From an uncultured Croceitalea sp. (lineage in GTDB: Bacteria; Bacteroidota; Bacteroidia; Flavobacteriales; Flavobacteriaceae): a stretch of DNA of 64,000 nt. A program made the translations under genes and the position numbers. The stretch is from contig CANLXH010000001.1 of NCBI GenBank assembly GCA_947495075.1, positions 248,001-312,000 of the forward strand, read 5' to 3'. Numbering within the stretch: position 1 is the stretch's first letter; every line of letters begins with the position of its first letter. Under the pieces are notes generated by a model. That model did no database searches. It was given only the letters and a program-made list of their open reading frames with translations, and was not told where the DNA came from. Positions 52,994 through 62,211 of this stretch are shown one piece after another.

Positions 52994-53178
52994 AAGACAG
53001 CTCTGAAGTTTTTGATAGCTAATTCAAATAAATCACCCTAAAAATGAGACATAAAGTTTTTTAGAAGTATGTATCAGAGCCGCCTTATATAGTTAAGTTG
53101 AGTGTAAATAAATACCATAAATAAAACACTTTAGGTAATCCTTATAAACCATTACTTAGTCCCGATATATAATTACCT
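52994..53178 (-). other. Orphan second copy of the susC leader element
   Basis: On the minus strand this region is homologous to the susC upstream region. It has a 13-bp stem with two G-U pairs: 53086-53074 AAGGCGGCTCTGA pairs with 53006-52994. Shared blocks inside the loop are GTCTCATTTT (53050-53041) and TTATTTGAATTAG. It also shares the upstream block TATCGGGACTAAGTAATGGTTTATAAGGA near 53140-53166. No susC-like gene follows; the end of the DUF1579-like gene does. It lies beyond the end of the susCD operon in the same orientation. Confidence 0.72.
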
Positions 53179-53210
53179 CTACCATATCTAGCAACCTTTT
53201 AATCTAGCTC

Positions 53211-53906
53211 TTATTTAAAATAAAAGTTTAAAATTTTAATTATGTCTTCTTCCGAATCTATTTTAAGTTTCTGTGTTTTTATAAACTTGCTTATTTCATT
53301 TGATCTTGCCCCAAAAAAATTGAGTAAGGCTTTCTTTTTTCTAGGAATTTCAACAAGATGACCTGGATTGTCAATAAGATTCATTAAAAAATAAGCATCT
53401 TCAAGTTTCACAAACTTTGCACTTTTTTCAGGTTCATAACTACTTTTTGCTGGTTTAGCAGGTAGAAATTTTATACGTTGTTTCTTATAGAGTAAAAATC
53501 TATCTGTGGTATGTTTTTTCTCAAAAAAAGTATTTCCAATTTCACCTTCAGTATTAATAAATCGATGTGTTTCATAACTACCAGAACCATCTAACAACAC
53601 AATCTTATATTGATATTTTTTGGAGAGACTTAATATTTTATTATCCTCTTTTTTAAGTTGAATAATATTGTCTACTGGGTCTAACCTAATTAAATGTGAC
53701 CCAGTAAGACCTTCAATTTTTGCAAGTTTAAACTCCTCAAATATATATTTGGAACCTTCTGCATTTGCATATTTTTTATTATTTACATCAATAAAAAATG
53801 CAAGGTCTTGCAATGTACTATTACCATTTGGCGGTTGCAGTTGCGAGTAGCTTGTTAAGGTATATAAGACCATTAAACAGAAAATTATTCTTTTTGAAGT
53901 GTACAT
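53211..53906 (-). CDS. Secreted hypothetical protein, third gene of the susCD operon
   Basis: From ATG 53906 the protein has 231 residues with a signal peptide (ending TSYSQ). I do not recognise the family. The mature part is alpha/beta with several Lys-rich strands (KYQYKIVLLDGSGS, KFVKLEDAYFLMNLIDNPG) and no lipobox, CAZyme motif or membrane helix. It follows susD by 74 bases on the same strand, so it is probably co-expressed and may assist the receptor. The annotated TTG 53963 would add 19 residues with no signal character. Confidence 0.62.
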   Translation of the reverse strand: MYTSKRIIFCLMVLYTLTSYSQLQPPNGNSTLQDLAFFIDVNNKKYANAEGSKYIFEEFKLAKIEGLTGSHLIRLDPVDNIIQLKKEDNKILSLSKKYQYKIVLLDGSGSYETHRFINTEGEIGNTFFEKKHTTDRFLLYKKQRIKFLPAKPAKSSYEPEKSAKFVKLEDAYFLMNLIDNPGHLVEIPRKKKALLNFFGARSNEISKFIKTQKLKIDSEEDIIKILNFYFK

Positions 53907-53980
53907 ATCCTTTAATTTATGAAAAAACCACCACACAATTAAAATTGAATGATGGTTTCTCAATTGATTGATGAAATTAT

Positions 53981-55396
53981 TTAAAAATTACCCGGATTTT
54001 GGGTAATATTAGGATTATTGTTAATCTCATCATCGACTATCGGGAATATTACTTTATCAGCTCCTGGAGCTGATTCAGGACCCCCACCAGGTCTCAAATT
54101 AAGATTATTACGCAGTAAATCCATTCTACGGTGTCCTTCAAAACAAAGCTCTTTTCTTCTTTCTAATGATATTGCTGCGAGATCAACAGAACCCAAGTTG
54201 GCCAATCCAGCTCTGTTACGCAGTAGGTTAATATCATTTAATGGACTATCTCCAACAGATGAGCCATTTCTTAAGTTTGCCTCCGCTCGTATCAAATACA
54301 TTTCTGTGATACGCAGCACCATTCCATCTGATGCATTATTTACGATATCAGGATACTTAGTGGTAAAAAACGTGTTATTTCCTCCAGCGTCCGAAGCAGC
54401 CTGAGATAGTTCATCAAACCTTCTATCCCCTGCTTCTGCGGCAAAAGCATCTATTAAATTTTGACTAAATGGCGCATCGCCCCTTCCACCAGGAGCAGGG
54501 TTGAAAAAGTTCACATAAACTTCATCGGAGCCTGCGGCTTCTTGAGGACCATCTGTTGGTGTATTTATGGTTACAAAAATATGTTCAGAAGAGTTGGGGT
54601 TGTCATCATAAAAGTCATAGTCGCTTGCAAGTGTATATTCTCCAGAAGAAATTACTTGGTTTGCCAGATCTGCTGCTTGTGCCCACTGCTCTCTATATAA
54701 ATAAAGCCTTGCCAACAAGGCTCTAGCTGAACCAGCTTCTGCTCTAGTTCCATTATCTTCTGGTAATGCAGCTGCGGCATCCAATAAATCTTGTTCTATA
54801 AATGTGTGGACTTCATTTACCGTGGAACGCTCCAACTGAAATTCTGAGATATCACCACCTTCAAAAAAAGCAGTAACTATAGGCACTCCTAAATTTGTAC
54901 CTGCTGAAAATTGGAAAGGCTGTGCAAACAGATTCACCAATTGAAAATAAGTCAATGCCCTTAGAAACTTAGCTTCGGCAATAAAAGTAGTTTTCATGTC
55001 TTCTGTAAGACCGGTAACATCTTCTGTGCTTACATCGGGTAAATTTTGGATGACATTATTGGCTGCAGCTATTAGCTCATAACCATCAAACCAAGTATTA
55101 TCTATAGTAACATTGGTAGCAAGCGTTTCATATTGATCAATTTCCTGTAATGAAGGAAAACTACCCACAAAGTTTACGTTATCCGACATAAATTCGGATA
55201 TTAATTGGGGGTTTCCATTTAAATCACCACTTTGATTTTTACTATAAATACCTACTACAAGACCATTAATAGTTTCTAAACTACTAAATACCGTGCTCGA
55301 TGCAACATTATCCTCTGGTACAACTTCTAACCTATCTTCACACGAAATGGTAAAGACTATTGCTAGAAATGCTATTATTGTTTTTATCGTTTTCAT
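53981..55396 (-). CDS. susD: SusD/RagB outer-membrane nutrient-binding lipoprotein
   Basis: The 471-residue lipoprotein (ISCED, Cys19) is the substrate-capping partner of SusC. It shows the SusD family pattern: EVVPEDN near the start, TPR-like helices in the middle (EAKFLRALTYFQLVNLF, ARALLARLYLYREQW) and the C-terminal RITEMYLIRAEANLRNG and ERRKELCFEGHRRMDLLR segments. Its gene starts 15 bases after susC. Substrate cannot be assigned, and no glycoside hydrolase adjoins it. Confidence 0.95.
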   Translation of the reverse strand: MKTIKTIIAFLAIVFTISCEDRLEVVPEDNVASSTVFSSLETINGLVVGIYSKNQSGDLNGNPQLISEFMSDNVNFVGSFPSLQEIDQYETLATNVTIDNTWFDGYELIAAANNVIQNLPDVSTEDVTGLTEDMKTTFIAEAKFLRALTYFQLVNLFAQPFQFSAGTNLGVPIVTAFFEGGDISEFQLERSTVNEVHTFIEQDLLDAAAALPEDNGTRAEAGSARALLARLYLYREQWAQAADLANQVISSGEYTLASDYDFYDDNPNSSEHIFVTINTPTDGPQEAAGSDEVYVNFFNPAPGGRGDAPFSQNLIDAFAAEAGDRRFDELSQAASDAGGNNTFFTTKYPDIVNNASDGMVLRITEMYLIRAEANLRNGSSVGDSPLNDINLLRNRAGLANLGSVDLAAISLERRKELCFEGHRRMDLLRNNLNLRPGGGPESAPGADKVIFPIVDDEINNNPNITQNPGNF

Positions 55397-55411
55397 TTCT
55401 ATTTTTTTTAG

Positions 55412-58400
55412 TTAAAATTGTATTCTTGCTCCGAATGAGTAAGATTTTGCCTGTGGTGCTGTAAAGAAAGACTCTCCTTGAAATAAAGGATCAATGTCAT
55501 CGGTTACCTCGGGATCAATACCATCGAGTTCATCACCTTTTATCGTAAATAAGTTGGTGGCCGTAGCATATAATCTAATTCCGCTAAAAACCCCACCTAA
55601 TCTATCCAAAGTGGATTGTGGTAAACTGTATCCCAAAGTAATGTTCTTTAGCCTTAAATAAGACCCGTCTAACTGCTGTTGATCTGACCTCTGGTTGAAC
55701 AGATTAAAAGTTGAGCTAGTAGGACTAGGTAAGAATGCATTATCACCGGGCTGCCTCCAATAGTTTAAGTTTTGTCTTCTAATATTTACAATACCACCAA
55801 TAGCATCATTTCCATCTGCGAATCGTAATCCGTCAATAACAATATCATTTCCGTAGGAATAATTCATCAAGAATGAAAGGTCAAAGTTCTTATAGGTTAT
55901 GGTATTGGTAATACCACCAGAAAAGTCGGGTAATGGACTACCGGTTACGACCCGATCTCCCGAGCCAGGGTTGTTGGTAATGTTTCCATTAACATCCAAC
56001 CACTCTGCATCTCCTGTTTGTGAGTTTACACCCACGTAACGTATCAAAAAGAAATTATTTAATGATTCGCCTTCAATAGCTCTTTGAATTGCACCGTCTA
56101 TGATTCTTCTTCCTTGGGCATCTGTTGTGGCATCCTCATTTAATCTAAGAACAGTATTATCAATAGTGGTTAAATTGAAACTTGTACGCCATTGAAAATT
56201 CTCGCTTTGCACATTTACCGTATTTAGTTCAAATTCCCACCCTGTATTTTCCATCTCACCTACATTTCTGCTTATACTAACAAATCCGGTTAGTGGTGGT
56301 AGTACTTGATTTAAAAGTAAATCTCTTGTAGTCTTTTTAAAATAAGAAGCATTAAAAGTAATTCTACCATTCAAGAAAGTAGATTTTAAACCAACGTCCA
56401 AGGTCTCACTTTCCTCCCATTTAAGGTCTGAATTTTCTGGTTGATTGGGAATCACGCCAGATTCTGCATTATTATCGGCAATTGCACCTGCATTAAATAG
56501 CCCTAGAGAAGGAAAAGTACCTAAACGATCATTACCAACGGTACCTATACTAGCTCTAAGAGATAAGAAGTCAAAAAAGTTTAAATCTTTTATAAAATCC
56601 TCTTCGGATAAGGTCCATCCGGCAGCGGCAGACCAGAAATATCCAAATCGGTTATTGGCACCAAACCTTGAAGACCCATCCCTTCTAATAGACCCTTCAA
56701 CAATATACTTACCCTTATAATCGTAAGTAGCTCTTGAAAATAACCCGAACAGTCTAGTTGGAAAACGATCGCCATTCAATACGGTTGGAGTAGACCCAGA
56801 ACCTAAGTTTCTAAGCCCATCAGTTAAAAAACCTGTCGAAGATACGTTTAAGCGCGTTCTTAGCGTTTCTTCATAGTTTAAACCAAGTAAGAGGTTCAAA
56901 TTATGATCTTCACCTATACTAGGACTATAATTTAAGGTTTGATTGGTCAACCATCTTTCTTCTCTAACACTAACTACTTGAGCTAGACCACCTGGAGTAT
57001 TGAATGCGGCCTCTCGGGTTGTCTCTTCAGTACTCAACCAATCTACCCCAAACTCAGAACGCCAAGTAACTCCTTCAAAAGGAGTAACTTCTGTAAAAGC
57101 ATTACCAATGACTCTGAAAGTTTTTAATTCCCTTGTGTCTAAGGCTACTCTAGCAAAAATATTTGGAATAAAAGACCCTGATTGTAGAAAATTACCCTCA
57201 TCATCAAATGCTCTAACAACAGGACTTTGAAGAAATGCAGTAGTAAAAGGGGCATCAATTTCGTTTTCTACAAAAACCCTTGCCAAGCGATTATTGGTAA
57301 TCCCTAAATTCATTCCAGCTTTGAGCCAACTGTTAACATCTGTATCAATGTTGATTCTAGCTCCTGCGCGTTGTTGATCATTTCCTATTATAAAGCCTTC
57401 AGTATTTTGATAATCCAATCCAAAGAAAAAGGAAGTTTTTTCGCTACCTCCTCTTACACCAAGGTTATAGTTTTGTGATATACCAGTTCTCTGAACACCG
57501 CCGAGCCAATCTGTTCCTCCAGAGCCTATAGCTCCCAATCCAAGATCTTCTGGTGAAGTAGGAGTGCCATTTTGTAAAGTAGCTACTTCAGATTTGAACT
57601 GGCGAAATTCATCAGCAGTTAATATATCTGGTACGTCTGTAGATTCTGAATATTGTGTGTTTACATCTAATGTAACTGTAGTTGCTGAGTTTCTTCTACC
57701 CTTTTTAGTGGTAATGAGAATAACTCCATTGGCTCCACGAGAACCATAAATAGAAGTTGCACCAGCATCTTTTAACACTGTTAATGATGCAATATCATTT
57801 GGGTTAACATAGGATAAAGGATTAATACCCGTATTTCCACCTCTATTTAAGGTATTTTGACTATCAGTAATAGGTACACCATCAATAACAATCAAAGGTT
57901 GGCTACCAGAGTTAATGGAGTTTACGCCTCTGACCCTAATAACGGCAGCTGATCCTAAAACCCCGGATGCGTTTACAATCTGTGTACCTGCACTTTGTCC
58001 TTGTAATAATTGATCGGCAGAAACCACTTGTAAGTTTTCAATGGCTTCTTCTTTAACAATTCCAACGTTTTGAATAATCTTTCGTTCTTCTTGGTTACCG
58101 TAACCAATAACTACTACTTCTTCCAGTGCTTGGGTATCTTGATCCATTTGTACATTAATAGTGTTGGATGCACCAACTGTACGTTCAACCGTTTTTTGTC
58201 CTATGTAAGAGAAAACCAATACATCTCCCTCATTTGCTTGGATTATATAATTTCCATCAAAATCAGATTGTGTTCCTGTAATGGTACCTTTTACCAAAAT
58301 GTTTACTCCGGGCAACGGTAAGCCCTCAAAATCGGTCACTACTCCCGATACGTTCTTTTGCTGTGCGAATGCGGAGAAAATGCCCATTAAAAAGAGCATA

Positions 58401-58426
58401 TACAACCATTTAGTCCTGTTTTTCAT
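55412..58426 (-). CDS. susC: SusC/RagA TonB-dependent outer-membrane transporter
   Basis: The 1004-residue TonB-dependent transporter has a signal peptide (FAQ, about 22). A CarboxypepD_reg-like N-terminal domain follows (about 25-100, GVVTDFEGLPLPGVNILVKGT), then a plug domain with IRVRGVNSINSGSQPLIVIDGVP and ASIYGSRGANGVILITTKKG, and a long barrel ending in SFGARIQF. It forms a gated complex with SusD that imports a glycan, peptide or other ligand using TonB energy. It heads the operon with SusD and the 231-residue protein. Upstream lies a conserved structured leader and a membrane-bound AraC regulator. Confidence 0.97.
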   Translation of the reverse strand: MKNRTKWLYMLFLMGIFSAFAQQKNVSGVVTDFEGLPLPGVNILVKGTITGTQSDFDGNYIIQANEGDVLVFSYIGQKTVERTVGASNTINVQMDQDTQALEEVVVIGYGNQEERKIIQNVGIVKEEAIENLQVVSADQLLQGQSAGTQIVNASGVLGSAAVIRVRGVNSINSGSQPLIVIDGVPITDSQNTLNRGGNTGINPLSYVNPNDIASLTVLKDAGATSIYGSRGANGVILITTKKGRRNSATTVTLDVNTQYSESTDVPDILTADEFRQFKSEVATLQNGTPTSPEDLGLGAIGSGGTDWLGGVQRTGISQNYNLGVRGGSEKTSFFFGLDYQNTEGFIIGNDQQRAGARINIDTDVNSWLKAGMNLGITNNRLARVFVENEIDAPFTTAFLQSPVVRAFDDEGNFLQSGSFIPNIFARVALDTRELKTFRVIGNAFTEVTPFEGVTWRSEFGVDWLSTEETTREAAFNTPGGLAQVVSVREERWLTNQTLNYSPSIGEDHNLNLLLGLNYEETLRTRLNVSSTGFLTDGLRNLGSGSTPTVLNGDRFPTRLFGLFSRATYDYKGKYIVEGSIRRDGSSRFGANNRFGYFWSAAAGWTLSEEDFIKDLNFFDFLSLRASIGTVGNDRLGTFPSLGLFNAGAIADNNAESGVIPNQPENSDLKWEESETLDVGLKSTFLNGRITFNASYFKKTTRDLLLNQVLPPLTGFVSISRNVGEMENTGWEFELNTVNVQSENFQWRTSFNLTTIDNTVLRLNEDATTDAQGRRIIDGAIQRAIEGESLNNFFLIRYVGVNSQTGDAEWLDVNGNITNNPGSGDRVVTGSPLPDFSGGITNTITYKNFDLSFLMNYSYGNDIVIDGLRFADGNDAIGGIVNIRRQNLNYWRQPGDNAFLPSPTSSTFNLFNQRSDQQQLDGSYLRLKNITLGYSLPQSTLDRLGGVFSGIRLYATATNLFTIKGDELDGIDPEVTDDIDPLFQGESFFTAPQAKSYSFGARIQF

Positions 58427-58449
58427 ACTTAACTATTGTTTTGAGTTAG

Positions 58450-58566
58450 AATGTAAATGCAGCCCTGACGTATTGATGACTAATTCAAATAATTACTCTT
58501 GTAGAAAATGAGACCAAAGTCTAGTCTTTTTCGTGTAAGTGCAAATGTCTCAGGGCTGCCTACATT
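58450..58566 (-). promoter_or_regulatory. Structured leader RNA upstream of susC
   Basis: The minus strand folds with GCAGCCCTGA (58559-58550) pairing perfectly with TCAGGGCTGC (58468-58459), and a lower stem ATGTA/TACAT after a bulge. The loop carries blocks shared with the copy at 52994-53086: GTCTCATTTT and TTATTTGAATTAG. One stem pair is T-A in the other copy and C-G here, so both sides changed together. It lies 24 bases from the susC ATG. Confidence 0.72.
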
Positions 58567-58615
58567 TTTAAGTTATTAACTCCAAATTAACAGTGCTAGC
58601 AGTGGTTTTCAGGAA

Positions 58616-58651
58616 AGTCCTATAAACATTTACTTATCCGATAAATGTTTA
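58616..58651 (-). promoter_or_regulatory. Conserved upstream block of the susC promoter
   Basis: AAACATTTA (58625-58633) and TAAATGTTT (58642-58650) are a perfect 9-bp inverted repeat around CTTATCCG-type sequence, abutting the AraC-type gene stop. The block TATCGG-ATAAGTAAATGTTTATAGGA is shared with the orphan copy and is a candidate operator for the neighbouring AraC-type regulator. It may also end that gene's transcript. Confidence 0.55.
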
Positions 58652-60196
58652 CTATTGATTTACTTGTAGTTGTGGCGTTCTTCTTTGAAATTGACTTGGA
58701 GTTAATTGTGTATCCTTTTTAAAAGCTTTGTTAAAAGTTACCTTATTATTATAGCCAACTTCATATGCTACATCTATAATGTTAAGATTTCTTTGTTGAT
58801 CATTGGTTAATATTCTTTTAGCTTCTTCAATTCTATATTTATTTACCAATTCATGAAAGCTAACTTTAAAGTGTTCATTAATAACCTGCGAAGCATTATG
58901 CCTAGAAGTATTTAATCTATGTGCAATCATTTCTAAACTGATGTCATTTTCTTTGTAAATCATATCATTCTTGAAAAGATGCTCTAAGTGATTTTTAAGC
59001 TCAAGTGATAGACTAGGTGTAAGTCCAGATTTTTCATATTTTGGGAATAAGCTGTTGCGATTGGTATACGTAATAACACCGTTAAAAACGTTTGGTTGGA
59101 TATTTGCAGAATAGCCAATGTAAAGGACCATTAAGGCCATACTCCCCAGCTGAAAATGATAGAAAAACCCAGAGGATACGGAATTACTAATCAATATTCC
59201 ATAAATAGCGTAAGCAAAAATGTATAGAAAATGTATATAGTATAGATTTCTTTGCCACAATCTATTAGGTTTTACAATGCCATTTCTTTTAATACTTTCT
59301 ATGTATAATTTTCGGATGAAGTATCCATATATAGCTAATGAAGCTAGTTTTAATAGAACGATTACTATAAGGAATTCTGAATCAGAAGCATTAAGTCCAT
59401 TCTTAACCCTACTTAACATTAAATCTAATTTCTCATTTTTAGAAAGGGAATATATAGGAACAATATAAATTAAAAATAATAGCGTAGGTATTAAATGTAG
59501 TAAATCGTTATACTTAAAAGAATGTTTATGAACTACTTTTTTAAAGTATAGAAAAAGTAAGGGGCCATACAAAAAAGAGAAACAAGTAGACATTAAATAG
59601 GAATGAGGATATTGGTATTGATAGTTAGATATAACCAAACTTATATGGAAAATAAAGAAGGAGTGAATAAAAATAAAACCACTTATTAATAATCTAGCAG
59701 ATGGTCTTATTCTCTTGTTGAAATTTAGCATTAATACTGTGTAAAAACCTACGAATGCTATAAAAAAGTAAAAGAAAGACCAAAAATTTAATCTGGGATT
59801 GTATTTTTTAATTATGATGTTAAATTCTTCCGAACTTCGTATTTTATCAAAACCTTCATGATTTAGAAAGTCTGTATTAAAATCTGCTAGGAGGTATGAT
59901 TCTAAATAATCTGTAGATTTCACTGTATTGCCAAGACCAGCCTCGCTAAGAGCTAACTTCTTTAGAAATTTTATTTTGTTTACTCCTTTTCGATTTAAAC
60001 CCTTTTCATATAAAGTGATTGCTTCTTCAAAGCGTTGAATATTATAATAATAATCTGCCCAGCGAATAGAGTCCTGCGAATAAGCCAAGTTAATTTTATT
60101 CTTTTCTAATATTGTATTCTCTGGTGTGATTGCACCGAATACAATTTTTGTGGCTAGCAGGAACAAGAGAAATGTGTTTGCTTTCAATGGTCCCAT
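58652..60196 (-). CDS. Membrane-bound AraC-family regulator (TPR-like, 7TM, HTH)
   Basis: The 514-residue protein has a signal-like segment and about 130 extracytoplasmic residues with a TPR-like repeat (YNIQRFEEAITLYEKGL). Seven or so hydrophobic helices lie between about 137 and 365. The last 110 residues are an AraC-type DNA-binding domain (SLEMIAHRLNTSRHNASQVINEHF and the second helix-turn-helix, IIDVAYEVGYNNKVTFNKAFKK). It is directly upstream of susCD on the same strand and is its probable regulator; the 225-base gap between them holds the leader and operator block. It is a different class from the LuxR-type regulator of the glucan operon. Confidence 0.87.
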   Translation of the reverse strand: MGPLKANTFLLFLLATKIVFGAITPENTILEKNKINLAYSQDSIRWADYYYNIQRFEEAITLYEKGLNRKGVNKIKFLKKLALSEAGLGNTVKSTDYLESYLLADFNTDFLNHEGFDKIRSSEEFNIIIKKYNPRLNFWSFFYFFIAFVGFYTVLMLNFNKRIRPSARLLISGFIFIHSFFIFHISLVISNYQYQYPHSYLMSTCFSFLYGPLLFLYFKKVVHKHSFKYNDLLHLIPTLLFLIYIVPIYSLSKNEKLDLMLSRVKNGLNASDSEFLIVIVLLKLASLAIYGYFIRKLYIESIKRNGIVKPNRLWQRNLYYIHFLYIFAYAIYGILISNSVSSGFFYHFQLGSMALMVLYIGYSANIQPNVFNGVITYTNRNSLFPKYEKSGLTPSLSLELKNHLEHLFKNDMIYKENDISLEMIAHRLNTSRHNASQVINEHFKVSFHELVNKYRIEEAKRILTNDQQRNLNIIDVAYEVGYNNKVTFNKAFKKDTQLTPSQFQRRTPQLQVNQ

Positions 60197-60275
60197 TTTT
60201 TGATTGATGAATTAGCACTAACTACAAGGTAAAAAATATGATAAGTCGAAATCTTAAAAAAACCTTAAAAAAAGT

Positions 60276-60299
60276 AAATCCCGATAAGAAATTACCTTT
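60276..60299 (-). promoter_or_regulatory. AraC-type gene upstream motif (AGGTAATT-N3-TATCGGGA)
   Basis: The minus strand reads AGGTAATTTCTTATCGGGA (about 60296-60278). The same 16 fixed bases, AGGTAATT-N3-TATCGGGA, occur in the orphan leader copy at 53177-53159. It lies about 80 bases upstream of the AraC-type gene. A shared regulator site is the simplest explanation. Confidence 0.55.
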
Positions 60300-60374
60300 T
60301 CAATGAGAAGATTGTAGGAAAAATAATTAAAATTTATAATTCTGATTGTCAGATACTTGAGTGTTTAAAACTAA

Positions 60375-60398
60375 AAAACCGATGCGAACATCGGTTTT
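60375..60398 (-). terminator. Intrinsic terminator of the purU/DUF4197 operon
   Basis: AAAACCGATG (60375-60384) pairs with CATCGGTTTT (60389-60398). Read on the minus strand the loop is TTCG, a stable tetraloop, and a run of six T follows. It is 109 bases beyond the DUF4197 stop and upstream of the AraC-type gene. The rest of the gap 60197-60506 holds the AGGTAATT motif and no gene. Confidence 0.82.
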
Positions 60399-60506
60399 AA
60401 ACTAACTAACTCAAAAAAATGCTAACTCAAATAATTTTAGTAATAATATTTTATTACTGTATATTTCTTATAAGTATAACGCCATTTTTTGCGTGTTATT
60501 GTTTGT

Positions 60507-61208
60507 TTAATCCTGTAGGACAAAAACCTTCTTTAACAAATCTGTTGTTCTTGAGGATACTTTAGTTCTAATTTCTTTTTCTTCAACTTCAATCATGGTG
60601 TAGACACCAGTAAGTGCTTGTTGTGTTACATAATCGGTTAAATCGGGATTAACATCATTTGTTAAAGGCAAATTATTATACTTATTTATTAAATTACTCC
60701 AGATTTTATCTGCACCAACTTTTTCGAAAGAGCTTTTAATTATTGGGTTGAATTTATCATATAGTTTAGTTTCGGTCCCTTGTTTTAAATAATTGGTTGC
60801 GGCATTGTTATTTCCAAGGAGAATGTTTTTAGCATCATTAAAAGTAATTCCTTTAACAGCATCAATAAATATAGGAGTTGCTTCACCAACTGCTTCCTCT
60901 GCAGCTCTATTTAGGACTTTTAGCCCTTCGTCTGCTAAGTTTCCTAATCCTACTTTTCGTAGAGTATTATCAACTTTTATAAGCTCTTCAGGTAGTAAAA
61001 TTTTTACTAGTTCATTTTTATAAAAACCATCCTTTAAGGTTAGTTTGCTAACTTGTTTTTCTATACCCATATTAAGAGCTTCTCTTAAACCATTTGCTAT
61101 TTGGTCATTACCTAAAGCTCCACCTTGGGGTAGCTGGTTTACAACTTGCTGTAGTTCTGAACAGCCAAAAAAGCTTATTATAATAATTAACGCTACTATT
61201 TTTTTCAT
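60507..61208 (-). CDS. DUF4197 lipoprotein
   Basis: The 233-residue lipoprotein (FFGC, Cys16) matches DUF4197, a helical family of unknown function in Bacteroidota and Proteobacteria. It shows IANGLREALNMGIEKQVSKL near 41-60, LLPEELIKV near 74, AITFNDAKNILLG-type sequence near 125-137 and a C-terminal ALTGVYTMIEVEEKEIR segment. It follows purU by 11 bases on the same strand. It has no membrane helix other than the signal. Confidence 0.88.
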   Translation of the reverse strand: MKKIVALIIIISFFGCSELQQVVNQLPQGGALGNDQIANGLREALNMGIEKQVSKLTLKDGFYKNELVKILLPEELIKVDNTLRKVGLGNLADEGLKVLNRAAEEAVGEATPIFIDAVKGITFNDAKNILLGNNNAATNYLKQGTETKLYDKFNPIIKSSFEKVGADKIWSNLINKYNNLPLTNDVNPDLTDYVTQQALTGVYTMIEVEEKEIRTKVSSRTTDLLKKVFVLQD

Positions 61209-61219
61209 GTAAGTAATAT

Positions 61220-62068
61220 TTATGTAAAAACTACAGTTTTATTATTGCAAACCATAGTCTTGCGATTTATATGAAGTTTTACTCCTGTTGATAATACAAT
61301 CTTTTCTAAATCCTTCCCTTTAGTTATAAAATCCTTCACGGAGTGAGAGTGAGAAACTGTAGTGACCCCTTGCTCAATTATAGGACCTGCATCCAATTCT
61401 TCCGTTACGTAATGACTTGTAGCCCCAATAATTTTAACCCCTCTTTTGTACGCCGCATGATAAGGTTTGGCTCCTGTGAATGCTGGTAAGAATGAATGAT
61501 GAATATTTATTATTTTATTTGTGTAGGCACTAATAAGTCTGGAAGAAACAATTTGCATATACCTAGCTAATACTATAAAATCTACTTTGTGTTTTTTTAA
61601 TAACCTTAACTGCTCTGTTTCTGCACTATCTTTAGTTTCTTTAGCGACTGGAACATGATAGAACGGAATCTTAAATTGGTTTGCTATGTATTCTAAATCT
61701 TTATGATTGCTAAGAATAAATGGTATTTCTACAAGTAACTCTCCAGAATTGTGTCTGCTAAGTAAATCATAAAGACAGTGATTATACTTAGAAACAAAAA
61801 TTGCCATACGTGGTTTTACTTCTTGTTGATGAGAACTCCATTGCATACTAAAAGGTTTCCCAATTAAAGAATTAAATTCTAAATCAAAATCTTCTTTTTC
61901 AAAACTAGAATCAAATTCAGATTCAAGTCGCATAAAAAACACTTCAGTCTCTTCATCTACATGTTGATCAAGATAAATAACGTTACCCTTCTTATTATAT
62001 AAGAATTGCGTAACCGCACTTATTATTCCAACTTGGTCGGAGCAATGTATTAATATAATAAGTCTCAA
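61220..62068 (-). CDS. purU: Formyltetrahydrofolate deformylase
   Basis: PurU hydrolyses 10-formyl-THF to formate and THF, balancing one-carbon pools. The 282-residue protein has an N-terminal ACT-like domain (LIILIHCSDQVGIISAVTQFL) and a C-terminal formyltransferase fold. NIHHSFLPAFTGAKPY carries the catalytic His and PGF-like loop, and GATSHYVTEELDAGPII contains the second His and the Asp. Length is normal. It is divergent from icmF with a 143-base gap that shows no clear promoter. Confidence 0.94.
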   Translation of the reverse strand: MRLIILIHCSDQVGIISAVTQFLYNKKGNVIYLDQHVDEETEVFFMRLESEFDSSFEKEDFDLEFNSLIGKPFSMQWSSHQQEVKPRMAIFVSKYNHCLYDLLSRHNSGELLVEIPFILSNHKDLEYIANQFKIPFYHVPVAKETKDSAETEQLRLLKKHKVDFIVLARYMQIVSSRLISAYTNKIINIHHSFLPAFTGAKPYHAAYKRGVKIIGATSHYVTEELDAGPIIEQGVTTVSHSHSVKDFITKGKDLEKIVLSTGVKLHINRKTMVCNNKTVVFT

Positions 62069-62211
62069 AACCTCAAATTTATTCCTTCAAAATTATGGTA
62101 TTCAAAAAAGGCAGACCTCTTAGCCGCTAATTTTTATAAAATTCTAAATACAAACCTTTTTTCTTTGCATTTATCGTAAATTGCGCCTTTAAATTCTACT
62201 CTTTTTTGCTA

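Noticed and set aside
62069-62211. Cobalamin riboswitch before icmF
   Set aside because: The gap is only 143 bases and shows no B12-box-like sequence or stable fold by eye.
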